Positions 1 to 12,479 of a DNA stretch of 64,000 bases are shown piece after piece. This DNA comes from Arenicola marina. Taxonomy: Eukaryota; Annelida; Polychaeta; Arenicolidae. The stretch lies in the NCBI GenBank assembly GCA_964019135.1, contig OZ025256.1:38536035-38600034 (forward strand). Reading direction: 5' to 3'. The first letter of the stretch is position 1. Every line of letters begins with the position of its first letter. Below the pieces are notes generated by a model, which saw only the letters and a list, made by a program, of their open reading frames with translations, did no database searches and was not told the origin of the DNA. The position numbers were made by a program, and so were the translations under genes.

Positions 1-1012
1 TTTATTCATCAACCTGGCTGCACTACATCCAGGCCTGCAGGACATCTCAGAATATTAAAACCGAACAGATCAGTCAGTCATGAGGACAGCATGATATCAT
101 TTTGACTGAGAGACACATAATGGCCAGGATATAAGGTAACCACTAACACAGGTTGGAGAAGACCATCGTATATAATACAATCCTATATACACATAACTGG
201 ACAGCGCATTAGTCCGATTTCCATGTTAGGAGACATACATGGGTATTTCTGTCTTATGATCAAATCGTCAATTTATAACCACCTTATGAATCACTTGTTG
301 GCAGCAAACGTTTCCAATGTGTACATTGCACCATACACTTGACCAACAATGGTAGAATTTAATCACTTGTGGGGTAACCATGTCAATGGCTCATTATTTA
401 CACTCTGTTTTTAAATCGGACTGATTCACTGTCCAGCTGTCCAGCTGTACATAAATGGATGACGAAAGTAATTTGTATGGATGACGAAGTATTTCACGAG
501 TAGTTTAACACACAGAATCCGCAACACATGATTCGGCGATGGAATTCAGCTTTATAAATGATGAAGTGTATGTTCATGTGTTGCCGTCAAATGGCGCCGA
601 ATGGCGCCAGTTTACGACACTGCCCGACAGTAATGTGATAAAACTCCTCCATTAGTGAAAGCCCCGTGTTCGCCGCCTGCGTGACCAATACACAGGAAGC
701 CGGGAACGATTCTCGCTAGCAATGGCCGCGTGACGCCGTATAAGTCATGGTACTTAATGTCAATATCTGCGTGACAATCACCGTACGATTGCCGTGTTGA
801 TGGCCAGCTAATACCACGTTATTGGGTTATATGCACACGCGGACATGCACTTGGCTCGCGTGGACGCAACTCATGCACTATTGTAAGTGCGTTAGTCCGA
901 CATAAAATCCAATTAAGTCTTACGTATGTATTAACTGCGCAACTAGCTTGCACAATGCCAACAAGTGTTACAATGACACAAGCGACACATATTACTGTGA
1001 CTGAGCAGACAA
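1..1012. other. No gene recognised
   Basis: AT-moderate unique-looking DNA without a convincing open frame, splice-flanked exon, RNA gene or repeat that I can recognise. Short partial duplications occur around 455-500, where a phrase beginning atggatgacga appears twice. Confidence 0.5.
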
Positions 1013-1013
1013 A

Positions 1014-1172
1014 GTGTTCTCCCTGGTGTAGTAGTCAGCGCAGAACAATAGGTCCGAATCCAGACCTGGACACCTAATCTGGTGTATGTTTTCTTTGATT
1101 CATCCTTTATCGTCCAGGGCGGTTCTTTGGCTCAGTGTAGCCCTTGTGTGCACAAAAGCGGCATAAAACACC
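1014..1172 (+). mobile_element. tRNA-derived SINE, family A, degraded copy
   Basis: The segment starts with a tRNA-like A box (ctggtgtagtagtcagc, from 1023), has a B box (ggtccgaatcc, 1051-1061) and continues into a tail that matches the SINE copy at 46095-46295 in the opposite orientation. Shared landmarks are acctaatctgg, gtgcacaaaag and taaaacacca. The part between A and B box is shortened compared with the other copy, so the internal promoter is probably dead. No target duplication was seen. SINEs of this kind are transcribed by RNA polymerase III and mobilised by a partner LINE; which LINE is unknown here. Confidence 0.75.
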
Positions 1173-3720
1173 AATTCCTTGCCGACACCACCAATTATGC
1201 CATGGTAGCCATAGACTGCATTCAATATTGGTTGCATCAGGAACCAGCTAAACCAGACATTTGTTCTCTCCACCGAGACAGAGCTAGACCGTATTCTGTG
1301 CCTCCCGGGTGTCGTAAAAAACACCCATTTACGGCAGGCAAGCATGGCGACGCGCCTGTTCTTCCTGAGCATGTGTGCAAAATTGTTCGTTCCATTCATG
1401 ACACTTTCATCGCAAATCTATTGTTCCTCAGCCACATTGAGCGATTGAAAATTCAGAAACAAATACCTCTTTTGTCATTTTCAAAAACTGTGTGCGCCAC
1501 CTTTGAATGATAGAATATGGCGCCAGCCTGAGTCTCGATGGGATAAGCCTCGGCAGCCATTTTCCGACAATTTCACAAACACACATGACTGTAAGAACTG
1601 TTATATTTATGAGAAAGGGAACCTGTACTTGTTGGTCTGCGACAACCGTGCATCGGTGACACAATGCAGGGCGTCATAATACAGCAGACGGCGAATAGTC
1701 CACCCTTTTATCAGCGCTGGACATGACGACATGCTGTAGATACGTTTATTGTGGGTCCGGTTACAACAATATCTGTTCTGTGTCACTCATGGCGACATTT
1801 CTAATTTTCAACCGGCACGGCACATTTTTATGAAAGGGCAAGGAACTTCACCAAATCACCCCCCCCCCCCCCACCCTCCTTAATATAAATTGAGGTAATG
1901 ATCAGACTGAAGGTTCTTCACTTGTGCTGATCACTTCACTCGTCTAAGAGTTTAAATTTGGCTAATTACATATCAGGAAGTCAGTTCTGTCCGAAGCTGC
2001 ATAATTATGTATTCTTATTCTACTGATTCTTTCTCTACTTATTACTTATTCTTATGCATTATTTTAATTTTTGCCTCATTTTATAATAATACATCGCTGT
2101 ATATAATGTCCCTGAGCCAGAATGAGGTACCCGGTTCTTGTCATTTCATTGGTGCTCAGCGGTTTATTAGTATTTATAGTTCCGTGACTACGTGACGCAA
2201 TCTGCAGCAAGTGCCGGGGATGTTCCCGACAGCATCCCCTGGCTGAACGAGAACCGGAAGTGGGTATGTAGGCCAACGACGTCCTCGCACACTTCCGTGT
2301 TTCTATTGACTCCAGCCCTAATGCTTGCATATCACGCGATATCAGACCAGTGGGTCCCCAGGACAACCTATGTAATGTCAGGGGTCATGTACTTCACAAT
2401 GACTTCGACTGTGTTTAGCCCCAGTGGTCTAACAACGGGCGGTAATCTCGCACCACGTGGCGACACTCGCGCCCACACAGGACCACCTCGTTGTCTCCCA
2501 TTAGGCGGCGCTGATGCGAGTCATTAGCATTCTGTTGCCCAAGCGACTTTCTCTCTTGGGTCTGTATGTTGTACATCACACAGATAGCGACAAGTCGCGA
2601 CCGGCCTCGACCCCCTCCTGCATTATTACCCAGTACAAGCAGTTCGGGATCAAGGGCTGTATCCGCCCGTACCATGGCAACCTATAGATATATGTACCAG
2701 GCAGGCTGGCCTGCCGTCTCCTCGCCCATCACAGAGAGAGATGAGGGAGGAAGCCACTGCGTGAAGTGGCCAGTAATGATTGAGAGTGATAATGGGGCTG
2801 TTAGATGGAACGCTTTCAATGCGTATTATTTCATGGTCATTATCTTCAGCGCATTCCTCGTCATTAGCTCCTCATTATCGCCTTCTCCGTCGCTATCTTC
2901 ATGGTGGAATTGCGAGTCATCTTCCTTACGATTGCGTCTGTGTCCTCGTGCAATCTGTCGCCTCATCAACTAATACTCCGTGTGCTTTGGGTAGGCTGCC
3001 ACAAAGGTTTGGTCCACACAAAATGTAAGACAATGTAGCAATCCAAATAGACCGATCCAGTCTGTCAAGCATTCACTGACGTCAATGTGTCTTTTGTCCA
3101 ATCATATAGTGATAAAGGTCTTCCACGTGCGTTATGTCTTACAAACAAGTCGGATAAACAAAGCAGCATGTCACTTTGTTGTCAATTTCAGAGATGAGCA
3201 CTTCTCATGTGTGCCTACCATCAGCTATGATTGTCAATTTCCTTCTCGCGAAAAGGAGAATAAGGAAAAAGGACTCAAGCGTGGGCGGGGCTTAGTGTCG
3301 GAGTATGGATCGGTCTATTGTCGAGTCTGACTTGGATGTGACACCTTTACCTATATGCCAGAGTATCGCCCACCACATATCTTACCCAGATCTATGCGCC
3401 TAATGTATCATCAGCTAATTATGATCTTCACGATGACCTTGACCGACGCACGTGTTTGGCGAGGTAGACCGCGTTGTGGGCCGCCATTGATTCTGGCAGC
3501 GCCGGGGCAGGCAGTGATGAGACCCGGATGTGCGCCGCACGCACTGGATGCGGCAGTCCGGCGCACCTGCCATGATGAACGACTTTCGGATACGGAAGTT
3601 CAATTGGAGGCCGGAGACCACACTCACTGGATTTGCATGCCAATGCAATTCTTGTGTTGCGTAGTTTTTTTATGCCATCTGTCACGTGATAACTGACACT
3701 GCACGGCTTGAAATCCTCGT
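1173..3720. other. Intergenic, no gene recognised
   Basis: I see no supported gene. A poly-C run of about 13 lies near 1860. Short open frames overlap on both strands and show no family resemblance, no repeated codon pattern and no splice borders. Confidence 0.5.
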
Positions 3721-3723
3721 AAT

Positions 3724-4935
3724 AACCGCTTCATTGAAGGTCTGCTTGGCTCATATATTAAAATATTGAAGGCCTGCTTGGCTCATATTGAAGCATTGAA
3801 GATCTGCTTGGCTCATATATTAAAATATTGAAGGCCTGCTTGGCTCATATATTAAAATATTGAAGGCCTGCTTGGCTCACATTGAAGCATTGAAGGTCTG
3901 CTTGGCTCATATATTAAAATATTGAAGGTCAGCTTGGCTCATACATTAAAATATTTAAGGCCTGCTCGGCTCATATATTAAAATATTGAAGGTCTGCTTG
4001 GCTCATATTGAAGCATTGAAGGCCTGCTTGGCTCATATATTAAAATATTGAAGGTCTGCTTGGCTCATATTGAAGCATTGAAGGCCTGCTTGGCTCAAAT
4101 ATTAAAATATTGAAGGTCTGCTTGGCTCATATTGAAGCACTGAAGGCCTGCTTGGCTCATATTGAAGCATTGAAGATCTGCTTGGCTCATATTGAATCAT
4201 TGAAGGCCTGCTTAGCACATATTGAAACATCGAAGGCCTGCTTGGCACATATTGAAACATTGAAGGCCTGCGTGGCACATATTGAAGCATTGAAGGCCTG
4301 CTTGGCTCATATTGAAGCATTAAAGGCCTGCTAGGCTCATATATTAAAATACTGAAGGCCTGCTTGGCTCATATTGAATCATTGAAGGCCTGATTGGCTC
4401 ATATTGAAGCATTGAAGGTCTGCTTGGCTCATATTGAAGCATTGAAGGCCTGCTTGGCTCATATTGAAGCATTGAAGATCTGCTTGGCTCATATTGAATC
4501 ATTGAAGGCCTGCTTGGCTCATATTGAAACATTGAAGGCCTGCTTGGCTCATATTGCAACATTGAAGGCCTGCTTGGCTCATATTGAATCATTGAAGGCC
4601 TGCTTGACTCATATTGCAACATTGAAGGTCTGCTTGGCTCATATTGAAGCATTGAAGGTCTGCTTTGCTCATATTGAAGCATTGAAGGTCTGCTTGGCTC
4701 ATATTGAAACATTGAAGGTCTGCTTGGCTCATATTGAAGCATTGAAGGTCTGCTTGGCTCATATTGAAACATTGAAGGTCTGCTTGGCTCATATTGAAGC
4801 ATTGAAGGCCTGCTTGGCTCATATTGAAGCATTGAAGGTCTGCTTGGCTCATATTGAAACATTGAAGGTCTGCTTGGCTTATATTGAAGCATTGAAGGCC
4901 TGCTTGGCTCAAATTGAAGCATTGAAGGTCTGCCC
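3724..4935. repeat. Minisatellite, 30/32-bp units, about 40 copies
   Basis: Units read ggcctgcttggctcatattg plus aagcattgaa (30 bp). In the left third they alternate with a 32-bp form containing atattaaaatattgaa. From about 4110 on nearly all units are 30 bp, a multiple of three, so the array stays open in several frames on both strands. On + it encodes a ten-residue repeat KACLAHIEAL, on - a repeat of PSMLQYEPSR. This two-strand openness follows from unit length and is not evidence of coding. Confidence 0.93.
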
Positions 4936-5385
4936 TGGCCACAGCCACAGCCACAGCCATTGCCCTGGACACAGCCATTGCCCTCGACACAGTCATTGCC
5001 CTGACCACAGCTGTTGCCCTGATCACAGCCACAGCCATTGCCCTGACCACAGCTGTTGCCCTGACCACAGCCACAGCCATTGCCCTGACCACAGCTGTTG
5101 CCCTGACCACAGCCACAGCCATTGCCCTGACCACAGCTGTTGCCCTGACCACAGCCACAGCCATTGCCCTGTCCACAGCCACAGCCATTGCCCTGACCAC
5201 AGCCACAGCCATTGCCCTGACCACAGCCAGAGCCATTGCCCTGGCCACAGCCACTGCCCTGACCACTGCCGTTTTCCTGACCACAGCCACAGCCATTGCC
5301 ATGAATACAGCCATTGCCCTGGCCACAGCCATTGCCATGAATACAGCCATTGCCCTGGCCACAGCCATTGCCATGAATACTGCTA
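4930..5385. repeat. Minisatellite, 24/18-bp units based on CCACAG and CATTGCCCTGA
   Basis: Directly joined to the previous array. Units alternate between ccacagccacag plus ccattgccctga (24 bp) and ccacagctgttgccctga (18 bp); the right end changes to a form with ccatgaatacag. Unit lengths are multiples of three, so open frames run through (His/Cys-rich on +, Gly/Asn/Cys-rich on -). I regard the frames as by-products. Confidence 0.92.
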
Positions 5386-6520
5386 TCGGGGTCAAACACC
5401 ATGGGGTCAATGTGGTGCCATCATACCATTCCTCCGCCCTCACCAGCCAACCTAGCCCCGTGATATCCCGGTGGGAAGAGCCAGCTGAGACCCGAGACAT
5501 GAGCGCTGGGGAGCAAACGTGACCCCACGCCACCAACCAAAGGCGTGTCGCATGGTGATAGCCTCAATGACCATTCACAGCTCAAAGGATGAGAGAGAAA
5601 AGCAAATGACAATCGTCGGCGTCTGGAGTAAGACTCCAGCGTGACTCTATTGGACCAGCGACTAATAGCGTCAGTGCGCCTTAATGACTAAAACAGAAAA
5701 TGGCTTCGTCCAGATGGTTCCTATGGCTCTACCCACAATCTTTGCTAAAGCCACATAATCTCATTTTAGAATAGGGGGGGGGGGGGGGGGCACCCCGGGG
5801 CTTTGCTCCGCGCTACCCTTGTGTGTTACAATTGACGAACTATGGTTTCTAGGGTTCTTGTCAGATTTTCGCTGAACAGCAAACTCGACTGACCTTACAG
5901 GATTCTTTTTGAGATGATACAAGAGCGAGGTATATATAGTGATACCGATAATCTCATCCAACGCATCGCATAGCATCCCAGGCGGGGGTTGGATAACCTG
6001 ACTCAGAAATGGCAACAGCCAGTACATGGTTATAACTCCTGGCTTAACCCTTGGGCAAGACGCAATAAAGCAGCATTGTCCGATTATCTGGTGGCTGCAA
6101 GGGTGCCTAGATATATAGTAAGCACAATGGACCGAACTGATCCGATGTGATGAATGGTCCTATCCAGCAGGATCTTCCGCAGCGGCGAGTGAGCGCGGTG
6201 CTGATTGGCCGAGAACATTGCCGGGCCCTGATGGGGGAGATAAGGCACCCCACGTGTCCTTGGCTGATGTACAGGGCTCACAATAACATTTAATGGAAGT
6301 TTTATCCCACACCCATCGATGACAATGTGCAGCGCTCAATGGGCGCGTCTCTACAGAGGAAGCGGCCATCGGAGGGTAACAACTGCGATAACCGATTGGC
6401 CTTGGCTTTGATAACGTTAATCCAAAACACTGATCGATTTTCTCGGAATATTCATGTTTGCGAGCGTTCATGTATGCTGGCATTTTAATAGTTGGGTACT
6501 CATTTGTTGAATAATGTAAT
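5386..6520. other. Intergenic, no gene recognised
   Basis: Holds a poly-G run of about 18 at 5774-5791 and otherwise unremarkable sequence. No supported gene. Confidence 0.5.
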
Positions 6521-6524
6521 GTGT

Positions 6525-6855
6525 AATTAAATTGTCTTGGTTTTCATCTGTTTGGTAAATTAACCTGTCTTGGTTTTCATCTGTTCGGTAAATGAACCTG
6601 TCTTGGCTTTCATCTGTCCGGTAAATTAACCTGCCTTGGTTTTCATCTGTCCGGTAAATTAACCTGTCTTGGTTTTCATCTGTCCGGTAAATGAACCTGT
6701 ATTGGCTTTCATCTGTCCAGTAAATGAACCTGTCTTGGTTTTCATCTGTCCAGTAAATTAACCTGTCTGAGTTTTCATCTGTCCGGTAAATTAACCTGTC
6801 TGGGTTTTCATCCGTCCAGTAAATTAACCTGTCTGGGTTATCAGCTGTCCGATAA
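6525..6855. repeat. Minisatellite, 33-bp unit, about 10 copies
   Basis: Repeats of ttggttttcatctgtccggt followed by aaattaacctgtc, with changes at a few positions (cagtaaat, gaacctg). The 33-bp period leaves a - strand frame open with the repeat TDENQDRLIYR; the frame has no other support. Confidence 0.93.
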
Positions 6856-6860
6856 ATCAC

Positions 6861-7540
6861 ATGTTAGAGCAATTACCCATACAGGACATCCTACACCGGT
6901 GGCTTGGCAATACTGTCCGCCAATCTGCTTCAGTTTGGCTTTTTAAAGCCTATATCCGGATGCCATTGTTAACGTTTGTATGTGTTTCAACTCCTTGAAA
7001 TGTCTTTATTCGCCATTGGGACGGGCGCCGCGCCATGCCAATCACATCGACCATGGGGGCACAGGAGGCGGGCTTCCTGGCCGGGGACTAATTAAACGTC
7101 ATGGTAACCGTGATGAAGCGGGCGCCACGGGAAAGGGCGATCGACCTCTCCCAACAGGTCAATAGCAGGTGCGCCGACCGAAAAAAATCCTTTCAGTCGA
7201 CTCAATGTAATATGTAGCGCTTTGAGAACAGCACGGTAATCTTTGTTCCTGTCCTCTGATATTGCGTGCCGAGTTGACATAGGTGTGTTGGGGAGGGGGT
7301 GGGGATGGGGGGCGGGGGTATATACTGGGGTGGCGGCTGGTCTGGCCCAGTGCCAGGGCCAGGTACTGTAGATCAAACAATATCGGCTTCAGGCGCAGAC
7401 GACGCTGCTGTCGACCTGTACGGCAATCTGCTCGCCAGCCGACCGATTTCATGGTGGTTAATGACTAACTCGCTTGACTAGCCTTGTGTTTCACTAATCC
7501 CACGACAAATTTGTACAGCTCCCCGAAGCAATATAAGATA
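6861..7540. other. Intergenic, no gene recognised
   Basis: Contains a G-rich patch (7288-7330) and no supported gene. Confidence 0.45.
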
Positions 7541-7544
7541 ATCC

Positions 7545-7715
7545 ATTTTCCCCCGCCGCACCTCTCCACCCCACTACCTACCCCCACTGCCCCCTCTACC
7601 CCCACTCCCTACCCCAGCCCCATTGCCCCCTCTACCCCAACTCCCCACCCTCCTTGCCCCCTCTACCCCCACTCCCCACCCCCATTGCCCCCTCTACCCC
7701 CACGCCCCACCCCCA
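7545..7715. repeat. C-rich tandem repeat
   Basis: Irregular repeats of cccctctacccccactcccc and similar. Open frames through it are proline/threonine-rich artefacts of composition. Confidence 0.85.
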
Positions 7716-7861
7716 TACGGCCTTGACGTCAACGGCCTTGATAGGTGGGCGAACCGTGACAATAGCCTACCATTGCACCTTGGTTGGTGGGTTCAAGCAG
7801 GACGCTTGAATTGCCTTAGGTCATACTGCGAGTAGTAGCAGAGTAGCAGAGTAGTAGAATT

Positions 7862-8030
7862 AAGCCATGTCTCCGGGAGTAACCCCTCACTCCTTGTGAA
7901 GAAAGACATAAGACCTATTCTTTATTCCGCAGACAAATATATATTTTGTACAGGTGGGTTTCGAACCACGCACCGCCCGCTTAGGCCGGCACACTCGACA
8001 GTAGCCGCTTACTGGGTGACCTGGCATCGG
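7862..8030 (-). mobile_element. tRNA-derived SINE, family B-like tail with a different head
   Basis: On the - strand a tRNA-like B box (gtggttcgaaaccc, around 7958-7971) is followed by a tail ending in catgtctttcttcac, gaggggttactcccgg and agacatgg. That tail matches, with divergence, the tails of the copies at 11664-11912 and 25050-25308 (catgtcc, cttcgcaaagag, ggttaccc). The tRNA-like head differs from theirs, suggesting a related subfamily with another tRNA source. Boundaries are approximate. Confidence 0.55.
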
Positions 8031-9730
8031 CGTGTGGCGCCTATGTGGCCTCCAGGGGTCAGTGACATATGCTAGACACACGGCGGCGCTTTGATCTTTG
8101 CCTCTTATTACTGACAGATCCAAAGACTTCTGTCAGTATAGTGCTCTGTTCGGTTTGTAAATTTGTTTTTTTGTATGTTTGTCAGATGGATAGAGGGCGC
8201 ATGGTAACAGTTACGGTTGTCAGACTTAACCTAGCGATTGATATATGGAATAGCTCAGCTAAGTTCGTTATTGGCATATATAGGTCAAAGGTCAAGGTCA
8301 CAGCGATTTTTTGAAGAAAAATCTTAGAACGCGCCTCCCTCTCCGTTAATATTAAAGCTAGAGATCTCAGACAAGTTTCAGAATATGCTACCCTTTATGG
8401 CGCATCTTTCAGGTATTGTTCACTTTTTGATGCGTTATACTCATTTTCGAGCTACATGACGTTTTATGTTTTTAGAAAAACGCAAAAGGTGACCTTGAAC
8501 CATTTTTCTTCGGTTTGACCTATTTAGGTTAAAGGTATCGCTTTGGCGTTCCGGGCTCTCATAGAAATATGAATGGCAATAGGCCTTGTGAAATCTGAGA
8601 TTTTTCGGATGCGTCATCTGACGTCACGATGACGTCACTTACGGTACATTGAAAAAATCGTCAAAAATCGGCAAAAAATTATAAAAAATCGAGAGTGGCG
8701 TCATTTTGTAGGAAATGGGGTCCGATGCCTGCCTGTATCATAAAAATAGTATGTTCCTATCTTACTTCCGGTTCCAGGGGTGACGGCAATTCCCTATGGG
8801 ACCTCCGATGTTATAGCCCTCAATCTCTCAGGCTGGGGAAATTTGTTTGCCCCGTATTTCATAGGTGCCTGAATTAAACAGTTTCGGGATTTTATCCTTA
8901 GATAAACATGGTACCCGGTAACCATGGTCCTAACTAGATGAAATTCGGATAAGAAATGACGTCACAGGATTTTTTTGAAATTTGCTCCATTGTGAAAAAT
9001 GGGGATTTTTGGTGCTTGCAGGGGCTCCCACGGGCGTCCTATTGAAGCCATCGCTCTATGCTTGCAGTTTTAGGTGGATACTAGTAGGATGAGCCAATAA
9101 GTATAAACACGGCGACATAGCCCTGTAACTTTTCGGTATATAGTCGAACGCGTTTAACATAGGACCCTATGGAGATAATCAAACTTCAATGTGACCTACT
9201 TTTGTTCGAGCGATCTCACTTTGCTTTACCACGGTGCGAGATGTGGACGAGTACAAGAGACTCAGGGTAGACTGACGGCAAACGCGTGGCTCAGTTTCGT
9301 TTCCATGACAACCGAAGATTTGCCCAATGATAAAGTATACACATTCCCTCTAACTTAGAAAATTCGTCAAAAATCGGAAAAACTAGCTAGACCTTCGATC
9401 TTTGCGTATAATGGTAGGGAAGATATGTCTCCAGATTACTATTGGCAGTAAAGTATTATTATCCTTCTTATCTTGGCTGCAGAGTCCTTTGTTCGTCTGA
9501 TCGTTTTTCATTTATCCGCAATGGTGAACAATAGCAATTTTCGGTACTTAGGTGAAGCTATATCTGAAGAACTGAGAGTCCTACCGCCGTTCTAATCAAC
9601 GTTTTGGATTGAGGGCACCAATGTTTGTGTTTAGATATTTGAACATTTCCGTGCGTCACGCCATGACGTCACCATGACGTGATGACGTCACAATTGTATA
9701 ACCTCTATTACTCGACTATTATACTTCCCA
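8031..9730. other. Gene-poor stretch with paired TGACGTCA motifs
   Basis: No supported gene. It contains five exact TGACGTCA palindromes (8619, 8630, 8957, 9664, 9683), several aaaaatcg repeats near 8650-8690, and the nuclear-receptor-like motif cluster at 8282. It may be old, unrecognised repeat sequence; part of it may be the decayed upstream portion of the LINE that follows. Confidence 0.4.
8282..8300 (+). promoter_or_regulatory. Three adjacent AGGTCA half-sites (DR1 plus DR0)
   Basis: AGGTCA, one base, AGGTCA, then directly AGGTCA. AGGTCA direct repeats with a 1-bp spacer are the classic DR1 response element for nuclear receptors of the RXR, HNF4 and COUP-TF type. The match is exact, but there is no gene nearby, so a role is unproven. 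Confidence 0.35.
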
Positions 9731-9734
9731 GTGT

Positions 9735-11178
9735 TGTTCTGCGATGAGGTGTGCCGCCGGTTCCGAACTTTTTTAACCTTTGCCTGAACAAATTCATAGA
9801 ATGTTGCAAATCGAAGGATTTCCCTGGGATTCAGATAAGCCATATATATGATAATGTGTGCCTGCTACTGTTTGCAGACGATATGATTGAAGCAGCTGAT
9901 ACTGTGGGTAGATTACAGCAAACTTATTGATAAGCTTAGCGAGTTCTGTGAAAGCTGGGGATTAGCAATTAATTTAAACAAGACGAAGGTTATGGTTTTC
10001 AGGAATGGGGGGATACAGAAGAGAAATGAAAAATGGTTCTTGAAAGGAAAGAGGATAGAGACTGTATCATCTTATAAGTATCTGGGGCTGGTTTTTACCC
10101 CTAAGCTAGTCTGGACCTTGGCTCAGCAAACTCTCTCCGCACAAGCTGGAAAGGCTGTGAATTTTATTAAATCTGTAAATAACAAATGTGGTGGGTTAGA
10201 ACCTAAGAGCCAATTCGAATTATTTGATAAAATGGTATTGCCGATTCTCACATATGGAGCAGAGATTTGGGGATATAGGGTGAAGGGCGGTATAGAGAGT
10301 GTCCAAGTGAAATATTGCAAATGGATATTAAAACTACCTGCATCGACATCAAATGCAGCTGTTATGGGAGAAGTTGGAACGTACCCAGTCCAAATAATGT
10401 GTGTTATGAAGATGCTAAAGTTCTGGATGAAGCTCGTCAGGAATGAGGACCAGTCCCTCCTGAGAGAAACATATACTATGCTATTTGAATTAGATTATAG
10501 GGGGAGGCGCACATGGGCTACTGAAGTGAAAATAATATTGTTAGAGCTCGGATTTGAAGAAGCCTGGACGCATCAGCAAATAGGAGATGAGGATCTATTT
10601 TTAAAAACAACTAAGGGTGAATTGATGTATAGAGCACATACAAATTGGCTCAACTGCTTAGAAGAAAATAACCGACTCGACACATATAGAAAGTATAAAA
10701 GAACCTTGACAACAGAACCGTATATATTTGCTATTAAGGAAAGCTATCTTCGAAAACTCTTGGCCCAATTTCGATGTTCCACACACCCACTAAACATAGA
10801 GAAAGGCAGACATTTAGGAATCCCTAGGGAAGAAAGACTGTGTATGTATTGTAAAAATAATGGTGAAAGTGTTATAGAAGATGAGATACACCTAATCTGT
10901 TTTTGCCCTTTGTATCAAGCGTCACGAAAAAAATACCTACCTGAAGTCACAGACCAGAAGCAGAACTTGAGTTGGGAATTTACCTTTTTGATGATGTCAA
11001 TAGATACCCCCACCCTATATAACATCGTGCTATTTCTCCGCGATGCGTACAAATTAAGGGAAAAACGGATTCAAAATGTTACCTTATTTACTTGATGTTA
11101 TTTGTATATACATATATTTGTACTTTGAGGCTGTGAGCCTACAGTGCACAATAAACTGATTATTATTATTATTATTAT
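9735..11178 (+). mobile_element. LINE (non-LTR retrotransposon), 5'-truncated copy
   Basis: A 5'-truncated and damaged LINE: the end of the RT palm, thumb and C-terminal region remain, followed by a short 3' part with a polyadenylation-like aataaa (11150-11155) and a tail of (att)n repeats at about 11158-11178. A simple-repeat tail at the 3' end is usual for many LINE clades. Endonuclease and most of the RT are absent. Clade is uncertain; it is not the same family as the LINE at 28274. Confidence 0.85.
9751..11095 (+). pseudogene. LINE reverse transcriptase C-terminal part, frameshifted
   Basis: The catalytic box appears as LLLFADD, with F-A-D-D at 9871-9882, in one frame that can be followed back to about 9751 (residues resembling the PNFFNLCLNKFI stretch before the box in LINE RTs). 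It then stops, and the protein continues in the next frame from about 9908 to the stop at 11095 (about 395 residues: SWGLAINLNKTKVMVF, then YKYLGLVF, then LPILTYGAEIWG). These are the usual RT palm-to-thumb landmarks. A cysteine/histidine cluster near the C-terminus (CMYC, then EIHLICFC) is the kind of zinc-knuckle-like tail seen in several LINE clades. The frame change makes this copy inactive. Confidence 0.85.
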
Positions 11179-11179
11179 A

Positions 11180-11663
11180 CTTCATAGCGACTACCGGTTG
11201 ATTGCTGCTGCTGCGATGCGATGCGATGCGGTACCGAAACGTGTGCGTCAAAACTGACGTCCACATCGCGTTAAACGGCGTATTGAACTTCGTAGGGCCA
11301 TAACTAGGTTAATATTTGATCTAGGGAGCCCAGATTTGGCATGAAGCGAGAGGCAAATGTAAGGTTGACCAGCCAAAATCGCGATAGAATTGCTCGCATT
11401 GAACAGCAGCCGTTAGATTGTGCTCATCCAGCATCCGGATCCTATCCGTCCAATTTGGGCTAAATTGCGGTTTGAGCCTAAATTGTTCGTTGAAGGAACT
11501 GTTTAAACCTCATCTGATAAGTGAAGGCCTCGTGTGGCCAGCATGAGGCAAGGGAAGATTATAGTATATGTGTTTCTGCATTTCATCGTCACTTCTGACG
11601 TCACTTCTGTTTAGTACCTCAGCCTACGGCTGTCTTGTTACAAAGGTTACTTAGTTAATTCTT
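11180..11663. other. Intergenic, no gene recognised
   Basis: Contains short gatgc repeats around 11213-11230 and one TGACGTCA (11596). No supported gene. Confidence 0.45.
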
Positions 11664-11912
11664 GGGTTGGTTGCTTAGTTGTGTATTCAGGACGCTTTAA
11701 TCAATTCTGGTTACATCACGTCAATGGGAAAAGGAAGGGAAGAACGAATCCATGTCCCCGTGGGTAAACCCACATTCTTTGCGAAGAAGGACATGGGATC
11801 TTTATCCTGCGACCACGCAGAAATGACCATAGCGGGACCCGAACCACCGATCCACGTGCCGTTAGGCTCTCAAGTCGCCAGACTCTCACCGACTGAGCTA
11901 TCGGGCGGCTCT
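11664..11912 (-). mobile_element. tRNA-derived SINE, family B
   Basis: On the - strand the copy starts gccgcccgatagctcagtcg (A box) and has a B box ggttcgggtccc. It continues into a conserved tail (tgcgtggtcgcaggata, catgtccttcttcgcaaag, ggtttaccc, cccttcctt, cccattgac, attaaagcgtcctga) and ends in an accaaccc-type terminus. It aligns over almost its whole length with 25050-25308. The tRNA part has lost the normal cloverleaf and is not a functional tRNA gene. Confidence 0.85.
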
Positions 11913-12475
11913 AAATTTTGGATCTGGAACTCGATAGGTGCGCCAATGCCTGGTCAGAGCCACTGATAGTCAGCTTAAAAGTACAGACATTCTGGCGTAT
12001 GCTTGCCTTATACCTAAGCGTCCTAGGGCCCACCCCCACCCCCGGGCAAGACGCCAAATCCTTCATTAAATCAGAATTGCCATCACTGTAAAGGTCAGTT
12101 CATGATGAAGAGGCGAGGCCGGCTTATCCCATTACTCTCTCTGTTTAATCCGCGATCGCGATATTGATTGTGGTACTCCAGAGACTGGCGTCACATGAGA
12201 TTCTCGCGCGAGTTTAGGCCCCGGATGTGGTTTAACCGCCCAGAGCGTGTCAGTCCGCTCGCTTTCATCGCACTCTGTCCCTGTTATCTGATTGAAGAAA
12301 GGTCGAGAACTGCACTTTCAATGTGTCACGTACACAATTGTTAAGGGATGAAGGATGACTATAGGACGAGTTTTAATAAAGTATTTGATCGTTGATCATC
12401 TGATGGAGAGAGGGAGAAATGTGTATGTGTATGTCATGCAACACATAAAACATCCCCTCGTGTGCAGGTTGAATG
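11913..12475. other. Intergenic, no gene recognised
   Basis: No supported gene, repeat or RNA gene. Confidence 0.45.
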
Positions 12476-12479
12476 ACGT

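Noticed and set aside
1082..1510. 142-codon + strand frame
   Set aside because: Its first third is SINE family A tail; no recognisable protein, and a competing frame is open on the other strand.
3724..5455. Open frames of about 350 codons on both strands
   Set aside because: They follow from 30-, 24- and 18-bp repeat units; both strands are open at once, there is no non-repetitive domain and no splice support.
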